A DNA stretch of 64,000 nucleotides from Synanceia verrucosa (GCA_029721515.1 CM056559.1:22196065-22260064), one strand, 5' to 3'; shown: positions 26,935 to 34,542, counted from the first letter of the stretch. Made by a program: numbers and translations. The notes: generated by a model not told the origin, from the letters alone.

Positions 26935-27400
26935 GTGAAGATAGGCTATCAGCTCACCTTCTTCAGTGCCTTCAGTGAAAACCAGATCCCGAAGACAAGA
27001 GCAGCAGCTGAGTACAAGTACAGCCTGTTGTGCCACAGGGTCATGAGATGGCTCTCACTGAGTCTGTGGCCATCCTGAGGCACTAGAGGAGGAAAGACAC
27101 TGGTTTCAGACACGTAACACAAATAACAAAGTTTACTGAACAACTTCAGCAACGACTGTTAGCTCTAAGCAGCGACCAGCGACAAAACAACATGATAAAC
27201 CCAAACTTTAGATCACCCGCAGTAAATAAAAGGCGGGTGACTAGCAGTGCATGCTAGCTAGCAACGTTACTAACATTAGCTAAACACACAACGCTGATTT
27301 ATTTTCATGTTCCGTTAAAATTATAAATACACCCACCTTTTGTATCCGAGGCGGACACACGGTTCATACACAGAGCAATAACCACGAATAACCTCAGCAT
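5875..27400 (-). CDS. tyw1: TYW1, tRNA-yW synthesizing protein 1 (S-adenosyl-L-methionine-dependent 4-demethylwyosine synthase), 5' part
   Basis: TYW1 joins a two-carbon unit from pyruvate to N1-methylguanosine-37 of tRNA-Phe, giving 4-demethylwyosine, the second step of wybutosine synthesis. Exons placed by phase and GT/AG: 27337-27400, 26958-27082, 26723-26851, 26128-26229, 24417-24611, 23315-23590, 20126-20248, 12921-13053, 7413-7465, 7213-7331, 5875-5984. They encode about 476 residues in unbroken phase. Visible are an N-terminal hydrophobic segment (about residues 43-60), an FMN-binding flavodoxin loop FYGSQTGTAK (97-106), flavodoxin core GLGNS, a charged linker (about 260-380), and the radical-SAM cluster CANKCVFC with C431, C435 and C438. 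The human protein is about 732 residues, so the rest of the radical-SAM barrel and the C-terminus lie beyond the left edge. The start is the first ATG after an in-frame upstream stop. Shares a divergent promoter region with sbds. Identity is firm; only the exon 1 start and exon 11 donor (GTTCGT) are softer. Confidence 0.95.
5985..7212 (-). other. tyw1 intron 10
   Basis: 1,228 bp with no supported gene. Contains a T tract at about 6753-6768 and an A-rich run near 6850-6870. Confidence 0.8.
7213..7331 (-). CDS. tyw1: tyw1 exon 10 (radical-SAM [4Fe-4S] motif)
   Basis: Encodes RGRGGCYKHTFYGI, HRCMETTPSLA and the cluster-binding CANKCVFCW. The donor GTATGT splits an Arg codon (AG/A) that is completed in exon 11. 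The three cysteines coordinate the SAM-cleaving iron-sulfur cluster. Confidence 0.97.
7413..7465 (-). CDS. tyw1: tyw1 exon 9
   Basis: Encodes GYKLIGSHSGVKLCRWTK (18 codons using one base from exon 8), a near-invariant TYW1 stretch. Acceptor TGTGCAG, donor AAG/GTACCA. Confidence 0.95.
8345..8470. repeat. fragment of a teleost interspersed repeat (TATATAGCGCTTTT type)
   Basis: An AAT-rich stretch followed by TTATATAGCGCTTTTGATG and GTCGCTTTACAGT, a recurrent motif in fish genomes. The family name was not determined. Confidence 0.45.
11562..11656. repeat. compound microsatellite (CA)n(TA)n
   Basis: A CA run of about 20 bases passes into a TA run broken by a short CATACACAAA island. Likely length-polymorphic. 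Confidence 0.95.
11657..11876. mobile_element. Tc1-like terminal fragment
   Basis: Read on the minus strand the right edge is TACAGTCGTGGTCAAAAGT followed by TTACATACACTTGTAAAG, the terminal inverted repeat of fish Tc1-like elements. The other end merges into the TA microsatellite, and no transposase is present. Confidence 0.7.
11966..12062. repeat. hAT-like repeat fragment
   Basis: ATATCACAATATCGCAATAA followed by further ATCG-rich words and a CAATACCCACCCC end, resembling the better preserved copy at 19355-19494. Confidence 0.4.
12369..12728 (+). repeat. tRNA-derived SINE, full-length-looking
   Basis: The head has an A-box-like AGTAGCTCAGTCTGTAG and a B-box-like CAGTTCAAGTCC, as in tRNA-derived pol III promoters. 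The body is followed by a tail TTGAGGGATTAATAAAGG and a TTC repeat. A shortened inverted copy lies at 58537-58728. Not a functional tRNA gene: no cloverleaf continuation after the B box. Confidence 0.8.
12921..13053 (-). CDS. tyw1: tyw1 exon 8 (linker into radical-SAM domain)
   Basis: 44 codons plus one base, ending EMITPALRGALTKQ, equivalent to AMITPALREALTKQGY in mammals. Acceptor CTGCCACAG, donor CAAG/GTAAGAA. Confidence 0.93.
14136..14481 (-). repeat. tRNA-derived SINE
   Basis: On the minus strand it begins with a tRNA-like head: TAGTGGTTAGCAC (A-box-like) and GGGTTCGAATCCCGG (B box), then CGTGTCTGCGTGGGTTCTC and a tail with CTGGGATAGGCTCCAGCCCC. Related pieces at 4388-4488, 30583-30678 and 32896-33095. 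Confidence 0.85.
18791..18810. repeat. (CA)n microsatellite
   Basis: Ten CA units in tyw1 intron 7. Confidence 0.9.
19355..19494. mobile_element. hAT-like non-autonomous fragment
   Basis: On the minus strand it starts AGGGCTGGGTATCATCAGG followed by words rich in ATCG such as CACGATAACGATAATATC, the pattern of a common fish hAT-derived repeat. The outer end is unclear. Confidence 0.5.
19575..19612. repeat. TA/CA microsatellite
   Basis: Interrupted TATATA tract followed by (CA)6. Confidence 0.85.
20126..20248 (-). CDS. tyw1: tyw1 exon 7 (acidic linker)
   Basis: 41 codons: an acidic ESSSDEEESG run followed by MVDMEDLGNIM, which corresponds to the VDVEDLGKIM stretch of human TYW1. Acceptor GTTTCAG, donor AAG/GTCAGA. 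Confidence 0.93.
20326..20468. mobile_element. short palindromic MITE flanked by TTAA
   Basis: TTAA occurs at both edges (20326-20329 and 20465-20468). The arms AGGGGAAGTGC + AACAAATTGGACCTTATT and, inverted, AGGGGACGTGCCG + ACAAATTGGACCTTATT pair over most of their length. TTAA target use suggests a piggyBac-type mobiliser, which is an inference; no coding capacity. Confidence 0.7.
21343..21585 (-). CDS. hypothetical small ORF, possible secreted peptide (nested in tyw1 intron 6)
   Basis: 80-codon ORF with a good start context (CCCAATGG). The N-terminus MVAASILLLIALMCITQM is strongly hydrophobic and reads like a signal peptide, followed by a basic HGRRHLRANSRR stretch with dibasic sites, then CSTDC. 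A possible splice donor (GAG/GTGACA) follows the CSTDC region, so the last 30 residues may be intron. Same strand as tyw1. I recognise no family and no second exon; a chance ORF remains the more likely reading. Confidence 0.2.
   Translation of the reverse strand: MVAASILLLIALMCITQMTSCHGRRHLRANSRRDIFQSVCSTDCTQHRGDIEPEIRVTEGIITVIYLPTVPLTHFILLPW
21986..22664. mobile_element. hAT-like non-autonomous element
   Basis: Left edge TAGTGCTGTGACAGTATGG; right edge inverted reads AAGGCTGGGACGATAACC followed by an ACCGTGGTC word. The pairing of the two ends is imperfect and no coding capacity is seen. Confidence 0.45.
23315..23590 (-). CDS. tyw1: tyw1 exon 6 (end of flavodoxin domain and Cys-containing linker)
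   Basis: 92 codons from VGKNVDKWLWML through RGEGDCNVV to a Lys/Cys-rich linker with C266, C270 and C276 (CSGNCKTGGSC), then an acidic stretch. Acceptor CTCTCCAG, donor GAG/GTAAAGG. Confidence 0.95.
23591..24416 (-). other. tyw1 intron 5, mostly an interspersed repeat
   Basis: Dominated by a repeat at about 23880-24330 built from TACTTTTACTTAAGTA-like words in several orientations, a familiar pattern in teleost non-coding DNA. No gene seen. Confidence 0.6.
24417..24611 (-). CDS. tyw1: tyw1 exon 5 (flavodoxin core)
   Basis: 65 codons with VFLVATYTDGQPTE, WFCKWLEEA and YAVFGLGNS, the TYW1/cytochrome-P450-reductase-like flavodoxin core. Acceptor GCATTCAG, donor ACA/GTAAGA. Confidence 0.96.
24612..26127 (-). 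other. tyw1 intron 4
   Basis: 1.5 kb with no supported gene. A GATAATCCTTTATTTGTCCC word at about 25815 marks the tail of a fish retroposon. Confidence 0.6.
26128..26229 (-). CDS. tyw1: tyw1 exon 4 (flavodoxin domain)
   Basis: 34 codons including GFAEELSEDV and IDIKDYDPDDQL. The YDPDD stretch matches the TYW1 flavodoxin domain. Bounded by TGTTCAG and GTAAGCC. Confidence 0.95.
26230..26722 (-). other. tyw1 intron 3
   Basis: 493 bp of A/T-rich sequence. Nothing recognised. Confidence 0.8.
26723..26851 (-). CDS. tyw1: tyw1 exon 3 (flavodoxin FMN loop)
   Basis: 43 codons ending in KIFYGSQTGTAK, the phosphate-binding loop of a flavodoxin fold. Acceptor TGCTTTTAG, donor AAG/GTACAG. Confidence 0.95.
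26893..26934. repeat. (CA)n microsatellite in tyw1 intron 2
   Basis: About 21 CA units occupy nearly half of the 106-bp intron between tyw1 exons 2 and 3. Confidence 0.95.
26958..27082 (-). CDS. tyw1: tyw1 exon 2 (membrane-like segment)
   Basis: Acceptor CCTCCTCTAG, donor AAG/GTGAGC. Encodes LMTLWHNRLYLYSAAALV and a following hydrophobic run, matching the N-terminal LWINRFYIY-type stretch of mammalian TYW1. Phase closes with exon 1 (64 + 125 = 189 nt). Confidence 0.88.
27337..27400 (-). CDS. tyw1: tyw1 exon 1 (start codon, hydrophobic leader)
   Basis: Encodes 21 codons plus one base, starting MLRLFVVIALCMNRVSA, and ends at AAAAG/GTGGGT. An in-frame stop lies upstream with no intervening ATG. 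The segment looks like a signal peptide, which is unexpected for a tRNA-modifying enzyme. As I recall human TYW1, it begins close to the equivalent of exon 2, so this exon is less conserved and is the least certain of the set. Confidence 0.7.
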
Positions 27401-27470
27401 TGCTGCTAACAGTGAATTAAAAAAGTCATCTGCAGGTGATGGTGTGTGCTACCATACTATTGGCCGATGA

Positions 27471-27490
27471 GCATGCTGGGAAATGTAGTT
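27471..27490 (-). promoter_or_regulatory. ZNF143/THAP11-type promoter motif
   Basis: On the minus strand it reads AACTACATTTCCCAGCATGC, a close match to the long ACTACANTTCCCAGCATGC element bound by ZNF143 and THAP11 in vertebrate housekeeping promoters. It sits about 70 bp upstream of the tyw1 ATG. Confidence 0.7.
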
Positions 27491-28255
27491 CTTAGTCGTG
27501 ATGCATTTACTCTGGAAGCCGATTCTTTCGAAGCAGGATATCGACACCTCGTCGAAAACAATTTAAGTAGAAACTATAAGTTTCTTCTGCCTATATAACA
27601 ATTTCCGTGGTTCCAGTGTGTATTTATTTCGCTGTATAACATTTTGCTTTTATTTCGAATTTATTTACCGGAAGTACTGCTATTAAAATGTCTTCCTTTA
27701 AGTTCATCCCAGTTCAACTGAGTGTTTACTGCCCTCAAGTGGCCACGGAAAGAAACTGCATACATCACAAAGTATGCGGCTGAGCGAATATAAATGCAAT
27801 GGAAAAGACTTCATGTTCTTCTGTAAAAATACACACATATTAACACTGATTTTTATATTATTTTGTCATATTCATGTCCAGGCTTTTTGAATAGTATTTC
27901 CTAATGCACACAAATCAACCTACACTCTACTTATATCTGTCAGCATTCCTGCCCTCTGGTGGCCACAGTGAATAACAACAACTGCACTCCAGTCAGACAT
28001 ACTTCCGGTTAAAACATTCAAAACAAAAACTTTTACAGGAGAGGTAGTTATCCATGATTATCAATTATCTCACCTCCAACAGCTCCATCAAGCAGAAACA
28101 ACACTGCATCCCTCAGCCCACACTTTGAGAAAAAAAAATACGTTATGCAATGTTGACATTTATTTCTGACTGTATATATCTACGTGCATAATTTTATTCT
28201 TTATTTCTTAGTTATCACAAGACAAAATAATGAATTTGACTGAAGAAACCAAAAC

Positions 28256-28281
28256 GGGGGCGGAACTGTTTTTTGACGTCG
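28256..28281 (+). promoter_or_regulatory. GC box and CRE-like site in the sbds proximal promoter
   Basis: GGGGGCGG at 28256-28263 (Sp1-type) and TGACGTCG at 28274-28281 (one base off the CREB/ATF palindrome), 125-150 bp upstream of the sbds ATG. Confidence 0.45.
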
Positions 28282-28406
28282 ATGTTTCCCACCGGACGCT
28301 CCTTACCAACGCACTCGCAGCTCGTTGACGGCGCAGTATCCTGACAGTATCTTGTTTTTCTCGACTACAGCAGCGTTCAGAGAGGCCTGTTTTATTAAAC
28401 ACAAAG

Positions 28407-30065
28407 ATGTCGATATTCACGCCAACGAATCAAATACGGCTGACAAATGTGGCGGTGGTGAGGATGAAGAAAGGAGGGAAGCGCTTTGAAATCGCCTGCT
28501 ACAAGAATAAAGTTGTTAGCTGGAGAACAGGAGCGTGAGTAACATCACATGTCAACACATACCCAATGTTTTAAATGATTTGACTAAATAATTACCAGAA
28601 TATTCTGTTTATTATCTCTTGAAGTCAGCGGGTAATTGTTGTCTGGCTTTGTAAATGTCGGTTTAATGGCCGTCAGTTGTCCATCTCTGAATGTCCAAAC
28701 ATTGTGTGTTCTCCCAGAGAGAAAGACCTGGATGAGGTTTTGCAGACACACTCAGTCTTCGTGAATGTGTCCAAAGGTCAGGTGGCTAAGAAGGACGACT
28801 TGACCAAATGTTTTGGCACAGATGACCTCACGGAAATCTGCAAACAGGTATTTAACTTGCCCACCTCTTATTAACACTGTCATCGTTTGACGGCAGTATT
28901 CACCTTCACTTCCTGTTCTTTTTGTCTCTCTCGGATAGATCCTGGCCAAAGGAGAGCTCCAAGTGTCAGACAAGGAAAGGCAGACTCAGCTGGAGACCAT
29001 GTTCAGGGACATTGCAACCATCGTGGCGGAGAAGTGTGTCAACCCTGAAACCAAGAGGCCGTATACAGTCAGCCTCATCGAGCGGGCGATGAAAGACATC
29101 CACTACTCTGTCAAGGCCAACAAAAGCACCAAACAGCAGGTGGGGAGGAGACACACATCTTTTTGTTTGCTTTCTCGTACATAAAAAAATACAACTCAAC
29201 ATCGAGTTAGTGTGAGCCCTTTGTCAGGAGGCACAGACAGATGCAATTGGGAAAGAACTGGAACTTTTTCAAAATAAAACATCTTTCAGATTGATCATCA
29301 GTATATTTTTTTTTTCTCTGTGTGGTCCAGCACCAAATGACCCACTTAATGTGTAATAATGCAATGCAATGTACAAATACATCTCATGGAGACCTTGTAT
29401 TTTTAGGATATCTGGAGGCGATATTGGCTGTCAGTCACACCAACTAAGTGGATCACACCACCATTTGATATGTGACACTCAAACCACAACAATATATTGA
29501 CTTATACACATTTTACCCAAATAAAAGGCAATGGTAAATGAGTCACTGTCACTGAATAATTGTTGTTTAAACCTAAACAGTAAAAAATAGATGATATAAT
29601 TGGGAGATTTTGTTTAAGTCTGTATCGTTTTCTTTCACTTTATTCTGGAATGACCAGGCCCTGGAAGTGATCCGTCAGCTGAAGGAGTCCATGGAGATCC
29701 AGAGAGCTCACATGAGGCTGCGATTGGTGCTGCCAGCCAAAGAGGCCAAGAAGCTGAAGGAGAAGCTGAAACCACTCCTGCAGGTTGTAGAGAGTGAAGA
29801 CTTCGATGAGGAGCTGGAAATGGTGAGAAAAAAAAAGGTTTTAAAGTTCTTATCTAAAATCGGCTCCAGTGTGGCACACTTGCTCTTCGTCCCAGTATTA
29901 ACCAGTGCGGTTAATCCTCCCTCCCTCCCCCCTCCTCAGGTGTGTCTGGTGGATCCCGGCTGCTTCAGGGAGATCGATGAGCTGATCCGCTGCGAGACCA
30001 AAGGCAGAGGTTCTCTGGAGGTTCTCAATCTGAAGGATGTGGAGGAGGGAGACGAGAAATTCTAG
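28407..30065 (+). CDS. sbds: SBDS ribosome maturation factor (complete, five exons)
   Basis: SBDS works with the GTPase EFL1 to release eIF6 from pre-60S subunits in the cytoplasm, allowing 80S assembly. Exons: 28407-28534, 28718-28847, 28939-29139, 29658-29822, 29940-30065; total 750 nt, 249 residues plus stop, one residue shorter than the 250-residue human protein. The N-terminal FYSH domain starts MSIFTPTNQIRLTNVAVVR (about 1-95), then the three-helix middle domain with CVNPETKRPYTV, and the ferredoxin-like C-terminal domain ending LKDVEEGDEKF. Exon 2 ends at coding base 258, the same boundary as the human gene. All introns are GT/AG and phase closes. Polyadenylation signal AATAAA at 30475-30480. 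Divergent from tyw1, to which it is linked in mammals. Confidence 0.98.
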
Positions 30066-30582
30066 AAACCTCTACCAGCCAGGACTCTGCACTTTAACCA
30101 CACTAACACACCTGGCTTACGGCACACAAACTCATTCCAGAGTCGATGTTTTCCATGGGATTCATGCTAATTTCAGCCATTTCAGGATTTGTTTAAAGAA
30201 AAGTTTTTTTTTCCAGATTTGCATGCTGGGTGGCACACATTTTTGAATATTCAAATATCTGAGCATTTATACTTAAACTTGAAGTTTTCAGGTTTGGTGT
30301 GCATTCACTTATTTATTCAGTTTTTATTATTTCAGCACCTCTGTACCATTAACCAATCTTTCCTGCCTTCCATTAGACTTTGTGTGCCATGTTGTGCTCA
30401 ATATGACAGTTTTATGAATAATTACTTTCAACCAATAACTTATATTTTGTCATAAATAAGCTTGCTCTGTAGTAAATAAAAAACAATAACAACATATTTT
30501 TGTTTTGTGAAAATCTTCCATTTGTTGTACTCATTGTGGAAAAAGTTCTGTACAAAACACATCACATAATTATAATAATAGT

Positions 30583-30678
30583 CCATCCATCCATTTTCCA
30601 CCGCTTATCCTCATAGGGTCGCGGGGGGCTGGAGCCTATCCCAGCTGTCTTAGGGCAGAAGGCACCCTGGACAAGTCT
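30583..30678 (-). repeat. SINE 3' fragment
   Basis: Inverted GGATGGATGG tail, then GGATAAGCGGTGG, CTGGGATAGGCTCCAGCCCC and CTTGTCCAGGGTG. Same family as 14136-14481. Confidence 0.75.
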
Positions 30679-30689
30679 CTAGTTATAAT

Positions 30690-30728
30690 CATAATAATAA
30701 TAATAATAACAATAATAATAATAATAAT
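30690..30728. repeat. (AAT)n microsatellite
   Basis: Repeated AAT/TAA units with one AAC interruption. Confidence 0.9.
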
Positions 30729-31430
30729 GATATAGATACAGAAAAGTGCCATCAAAAGAGTGCAGATCTGTGCCAGGTGTGTTTCCGTCTTCCCTCAGTC
30801 AAGAAGAAGATGAAGTAATTATATTTAAATATTTACATTATTTAGATATTATCTTCAGTGTTCAGAAAAATAAGGACAAATTTGTAAATATTTTTCAAAG
30901 ATCTCACCAATGATATTTTATGTGGATGAATAATTAGAAATATATAAATTTTAAAAATCAAAAAAATAATGTGGATGTCATTTGATGTTTGGGTCCATCT
31001 TCTAACAAAGTTGTGGCATCTAAAGAGTTTTCTGTTGTTTTGTTTTTGCCAGCACAAAAACTGATAAAAATATGATTCATATTAAACCCTTTTTTCCACA
31101 ATGAGTTAAAACCATTCTAGTGCACTCAAGTCTCAATGACTTCAGCCAAACAAAACACAGTTTATTCCAGTGTGCTTTTGTGCAGAATTATTTTTCCTCC
31201 CACTGTCAAGAAAAAAGAGAAAATATGAAATTGCATCATTCTAATTCAGGGACACAATATCTGTGTGTAATACAGTATTTAGTGTTAAGACCAATGAGGA
31301 TTCATCTGTCAATCTAATGTTCATACTTAGTTAATCCAGTGCATCATTACTGAACATGAGAAGCCATTTCAAGTCATTTCACACGTTTTTCCAGTTGAAT
31401 CACTCACAGTTAAAAGTGACCTGCCAGGCC

Positions 31431-32105
31431 TCAGATAGGCTCTGATCTGCGCTCATACTGGCTGTGAGTGAACACAGTCCTGTTGATCCTGCTCAGAGGG
31501 TGACTGGCCTCCTCCTCCACACTCAGGTGTCTGCTCTCTCCTGCCTGTTGCACCTGCCTCTCAGTGGTGGGGCATCTGGTGGTGAGGAACACCCCTCCAG
31601 CCAGCATCAGACCAAAGGAGATCCACCCCAAGTACAGCGCCGGTCCCCAGTCTCTTCTGAGCAGCACAGCGCCCCCCAGAGGCTGACTGGTGTGATGGCA
31701 CGTCCATGCTGTGGGAACCAGCAGCAGGATCCCAGACAAAACAAAGAGAGCACCAGAAAACACTTTGACCTGGCCACGTGTGGGGAACCACACCGCCCCT
31801 GCTGCCCCGATCACCACAGCGAACGCCCCAGCTCCGATGGCTGCCATGATGAGGGCTCTCCACGTCCGAAAACTCCCAGAAAGGGACATGAGGGACTGGT
31901 AGAAAGAGCAGTGCAAGCTGCCATCATGGGCCAAATCCCAGTGATCCCACTCGAGCCACACCCCGTCCCAGTAGGCAGGCATGGTGGCTGTGGTGTTGTC
32001 CACGGTGCCGCTCACCTTCCACAGAGCCAGGCAGCGTGTCAGGATGGCACAAATCCACCCAGTGAGGCACAGACCGAGAGCACCAAGCTCCAGCTGCCAC
32101 TCCAT
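31431..32105 (-). CDS. divergent claudin-like protein lacking one signature cysteine
   Basis: Intronless, 224 residues, four predicted membrane segments (about 7-25, 84-106, 116-134, 155-174). The claudin signature is present but altered: W29, GVW at 48-50 in place of GLW, then W53 (codon TGG) where the first ECL1 cysteine belongs, and C66, which is three residues further along than usual. The conserved ECL1 disulfide therefore cannot form in the normal way. An NTT glycosylation sequon lies at N37. The tail is long, charged and ends SEPI, with no YV PDZ ligand. The first methionine (MEWQLELG) lines up with the starts of CLDN22/24/25-type proteins, which it resembles most; an upstream in-frame extension begins with GTG and is not a start. 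Nearest to sbds, at the edge of the array. Confidence 0.75.
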   Translation of the reverse strand: MEWQLELGALGLCLTGWICAILTRCLALWKVSGTVDNTTATMPAYWDGVWLEWDHWDLAHDGSLHCSFYQSLMSLSGSFRTWRALIMAAIGAGAFAVVIGAAGAVWFPTRGQVKVFSGALFVLSGILLLVPTAWTCHHTSQPLGGAVLLRRDWGPALYLGWISFGLMLAGGVFLTTRCPTTERQVQQAGESRHLSVEEEASHPLSRINRTVFTHSQYERRSEPI

Positions 32106-33906
32106 GACTCCGGCCTGCCTGCTCCTCCTCTTCACTGCAGGCCTGAGTGCCTAACCAGAAACAGCTGGGTGGGGTGTGTGTGTGTGTCTGTCTGTCTGTT
32201 CAGAAAGGGGAAACCAGTTCTTTGGTATTCATGAAAAGAAGGCACGGCCTTGCTGCTGCTGCCGGGTGGAGGGAAATCCCTCTGTTTTCTCTGCCATGGT
32301 TTCAAAACAATCCCTTTCTCCCAGTTTCTGCAGAGAGAGGAGAAACAAAACCTCCACTGTCTACTCTGATTCACTCCTGGGTGGCAAACAACAATGACAC
32401 GTTTACTATACAGATAAGATAAAACTTTATTAATGTATGACAGTGTTTATTTTTTTAAACTCTAAGTTGTAAATCACAAGCAGTAAGCACAGGTAAATGT
32501 TATCCAGCTATAGTTTTACTAAAAATGGTTACTTGAACAAGCTTTGTCTAATTTTCTACTGTTTTAAAAAGCATCTAGAAAGTTAACTGCACAACAACTT
32601 GACACATCTGCAAATGACACCACTGTAGACAGAACTAAAGTACTGCACTGATAATGGTAAAATCCACATTTTCAACATGACATTTTGCATGGTAGAATAT
32701 AGCAAAGCATACTGTATTATATCACATGGTTCAATACATTAATCCTTGAAGAATCATTTATGTATTTGACCCTCAGCACCTTATTTTCTCATGTTTTTGT
32801 ATCTAACTGACTTATGCAGACAGTTTATTCTGAAACTGTTCCAGTACTGAGGACGAGGCAGCTGCTCACAGGCTGTAATACTTTGCTTTTGGGGCAAGCA
32901 GGGATGCCACAGTGGCACAGTGATTAGGATCTGAAGGAGGGTCACAGGGTCTCTGTGTGGCGTTTGCATGTTCTCCCTGTGGTAGTTCTCTTACTTCCTT
33001 CCACAGTCCAAAGCTATGCATGTTAGATTAATTGGTGACTCTAAATTGGTCCTGTGTTCTGGTGATCTGTACAGAATGTACCCAGTGCCTGTAAGAGTTC
33101 ATTAGTGGTTAAAGCTATCGTCTGTCATTCTGTTCAGAAGCACTTTTTGTTGTACTTGGTGAAATGGTCCTTCCATCCTGAAAGTAGTCAATACATTATG
33201 TGTTCAGAAAAAGGAAGGAGAAGAATCAGACCTCTGTGGCAGCTGCAGGACTCTGACCAATCCCTGCTATTCGCTCCAAATGGAAAGAACCAATCAGATG
33301 CCTTCATGTCTCGTCCTACTCACGTCCCCCTCTGTCCCTCCCTCCTCCCCATTGCTATCTAGCACACTCCTCTGCAGAAATACTGATGTTCGAGTTTGAG
33401 GGGGCGTGGCTTTGAGCATTGATGGGAGGAGCTCAGAGGAGGCTTAACTTAGTTAGCTCTCTAACATGACAGACTATAGCTTTAACAGTGGTGAAGAAAT
33501 GGGGCAAGCGTGCGCTGGCATTTCCATCGAGGAAAAATGATAGGATCTGATTATTATTATAAGTGTCTGACAAGACTATTGAAAGAGGCAAGGTGGCGTG
33601 TTGCCAGAAGACACTAGTGGAATACATCCATGGTGGAAACTTTGAGGGCCAGCCGGACAGAGTTTATTGTGTTGGAAAACTCACTTTAGTGCTAGCTAAA
33701 GATTTTAAATGCCGTGGCTCAATATTCTGATCCTGAGTCTCACTGCTGCCACAGAGTTATTCCTCAATACTCGATCAGTTTCAAAAAGAGTTGTCTCCAT
33801 TAGACAGTTAAACAAAACTATGGGAAAATAGGGTCTGTGTTAAAAATACAGAAGTTCATCTTTAAGTGACATCTTGTCTGTGATGTGGTTTCAGTCCTCA
33901 GTTGCT
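32106..33906. other. spacer between claudin-like gene and next claudin
   Basis: Contains a degraded SINE (32896-33095), a TG run (about 32175-32188) and a GGGGCGTGGC word near 33400. No further gene recognised. TTTATT at 33663-33668 may be the minus-strand polyadenylation signal of the gene starting at 34542. Confidence 0.6.
32896..33095 (+). repeat. degraded tRNA-derived SINE
   Basis: Retains ACAGTGATTAGGATC, TGCATGTTCTCCCTGTGG, ATGCATGTTAGATTAATTGG and TGTACCCAGTGCC-like words of the family at 14136-14481, with many substitutions. Confidence 0.6.
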
Positions 33907-34542
33907 TCACACATAGTTTTTGATGGCGTAGCTGCTGTGTGTGGGTGTCCTGGCCAGAGTGTACCCACCAGAGGGGAACCTGGTCCTCTGTGGTGGGCAG
34001 CTGATGCACAGAATAGCTCCCCCGCAGAACAGCAGCCCAGATGTCACAAAGCCGATGTATATGGCTGCTCCAAGCTCCCTCTTCAGCACCTCAGGCACAC
34101 GTGGATTGTGGAAGTCAGTGATGACAGAGTTGGCTGTCCAGGAAACGGCAACCACGGTGGTGAGGGCCGCCAGGCAGAAGATGGCTCCAGAGCTCAGCAC
34201 CACCCGAGCCTTGATCCTTGGGTGGCTCAGGCAGTTGGTGCAGCGTGCTCCTAGAAGGAAGATGAGGAACCCCAGACATCCCAGCACCAGGCTGATGCAG
34301 ATGAGGCCACGGGCCGCCTGGAGGTCTGGCGACAGGTCCAGCAAAGCATCGTAGAGCTTGCACTGCATCTGACCGGTGTACTCACTGACGCAGGTCATCC
34401 ACAGACCCTCCCAGAACACCTGCATGACCACCAGATGGGTGCCAATGAATGCCGTCACCTTCCACATGGGCAGGGCGCAAATCAGGATGGTCCCAGCGAC
34501 GCCTATCATGGACAGACTGATGCCCAACTCCTGCACAGCCAT
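33907..34542 (-). CDS. claudin (CLDN3/4-type), complete, intronless
   Basis: Tight-junction four-span protein of 211 residues. ECL1 signature intact: W27, GLW 46-48, C51, C61, R78. ECL1 carries CVSEYTGQMQC where most neighbours have CVVQSTGQMQC, which changes the local charge. ECL2 contains FHNPRVPEVLKREL, with an extra Arg compared with NPLLPDAQ-type paralogues. Membrane segments at about 7-25, 79-99, 115-135 and 158-178. The RCTNC pair and ISCPP motif provide likely palmitoylation cysteines. The C-terminus IKNYV is a standard PDZ ligand for ZO proteins. ATG at 34540-34542. One of the more divergent members, so I give no symbol. Confidence 0.93.
   Translation of the reverse strand: MAVQELGISLSMIGVAGTILICALPMWKVTAFIGTHLVVMQVFWEGLWMTCVSEYTGQMQCKLYDALLDLSPDLQAARGLICISLVLGCLGFLIFLLGARCTNCLSHPRIKARVVLSSGAIFCLAALTTVVAVSWTANSVITDFHNPRVPEVLKRELGAAIYIGFVTSGLLFCGGAILCISCPPQRTRFPSGGYTLARTPTHSSYAIKNYV

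Larger units (their letters stand above)
27401..28406. promoter_or_regulatory. divergent tyw1 / sbds intergenic promoter region
   Basis: 1,006 bp separate the start codons of two divergently transcribed housekeeping genes. No TATA box is near either start. It contains a ZNF143-type motif next to tyw1 (27471-27490), CTCF-like cores at 27729-27742 and 27949-27962, and a GC box (28256-28263) and CRE-like TGACGTCG (28274-28281) next to sbds. A short upstream ORF (ATG ACT ... TAG) precedes the tyw1 start in another frame. Confidence 0.6.
30066..31430. other. sbds 3' UTR and spacer to first claudin
   Basis: The sbds 3' UTR runs to about 30500 (AATAAA 30475-30480). Beyond it are a SINE fragment (30583-30678), an AAT microsatellite (30690-30728) and A/T-rich spacer. 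A TTTATT at 31161-31166, AATAAA on the minus strand, may end the claudin-like transcript from 31431. Confidence 0.6.

Noticed and set aside
31464..32234. 256-codon ORF on the plus strand opposite the divergent claudin
   Set aside because: Antisense shadow of a GC-rich gene. The minus-strand frame has the claudin signature and membrane segments. Similar shadows occur opposite every other claudin.
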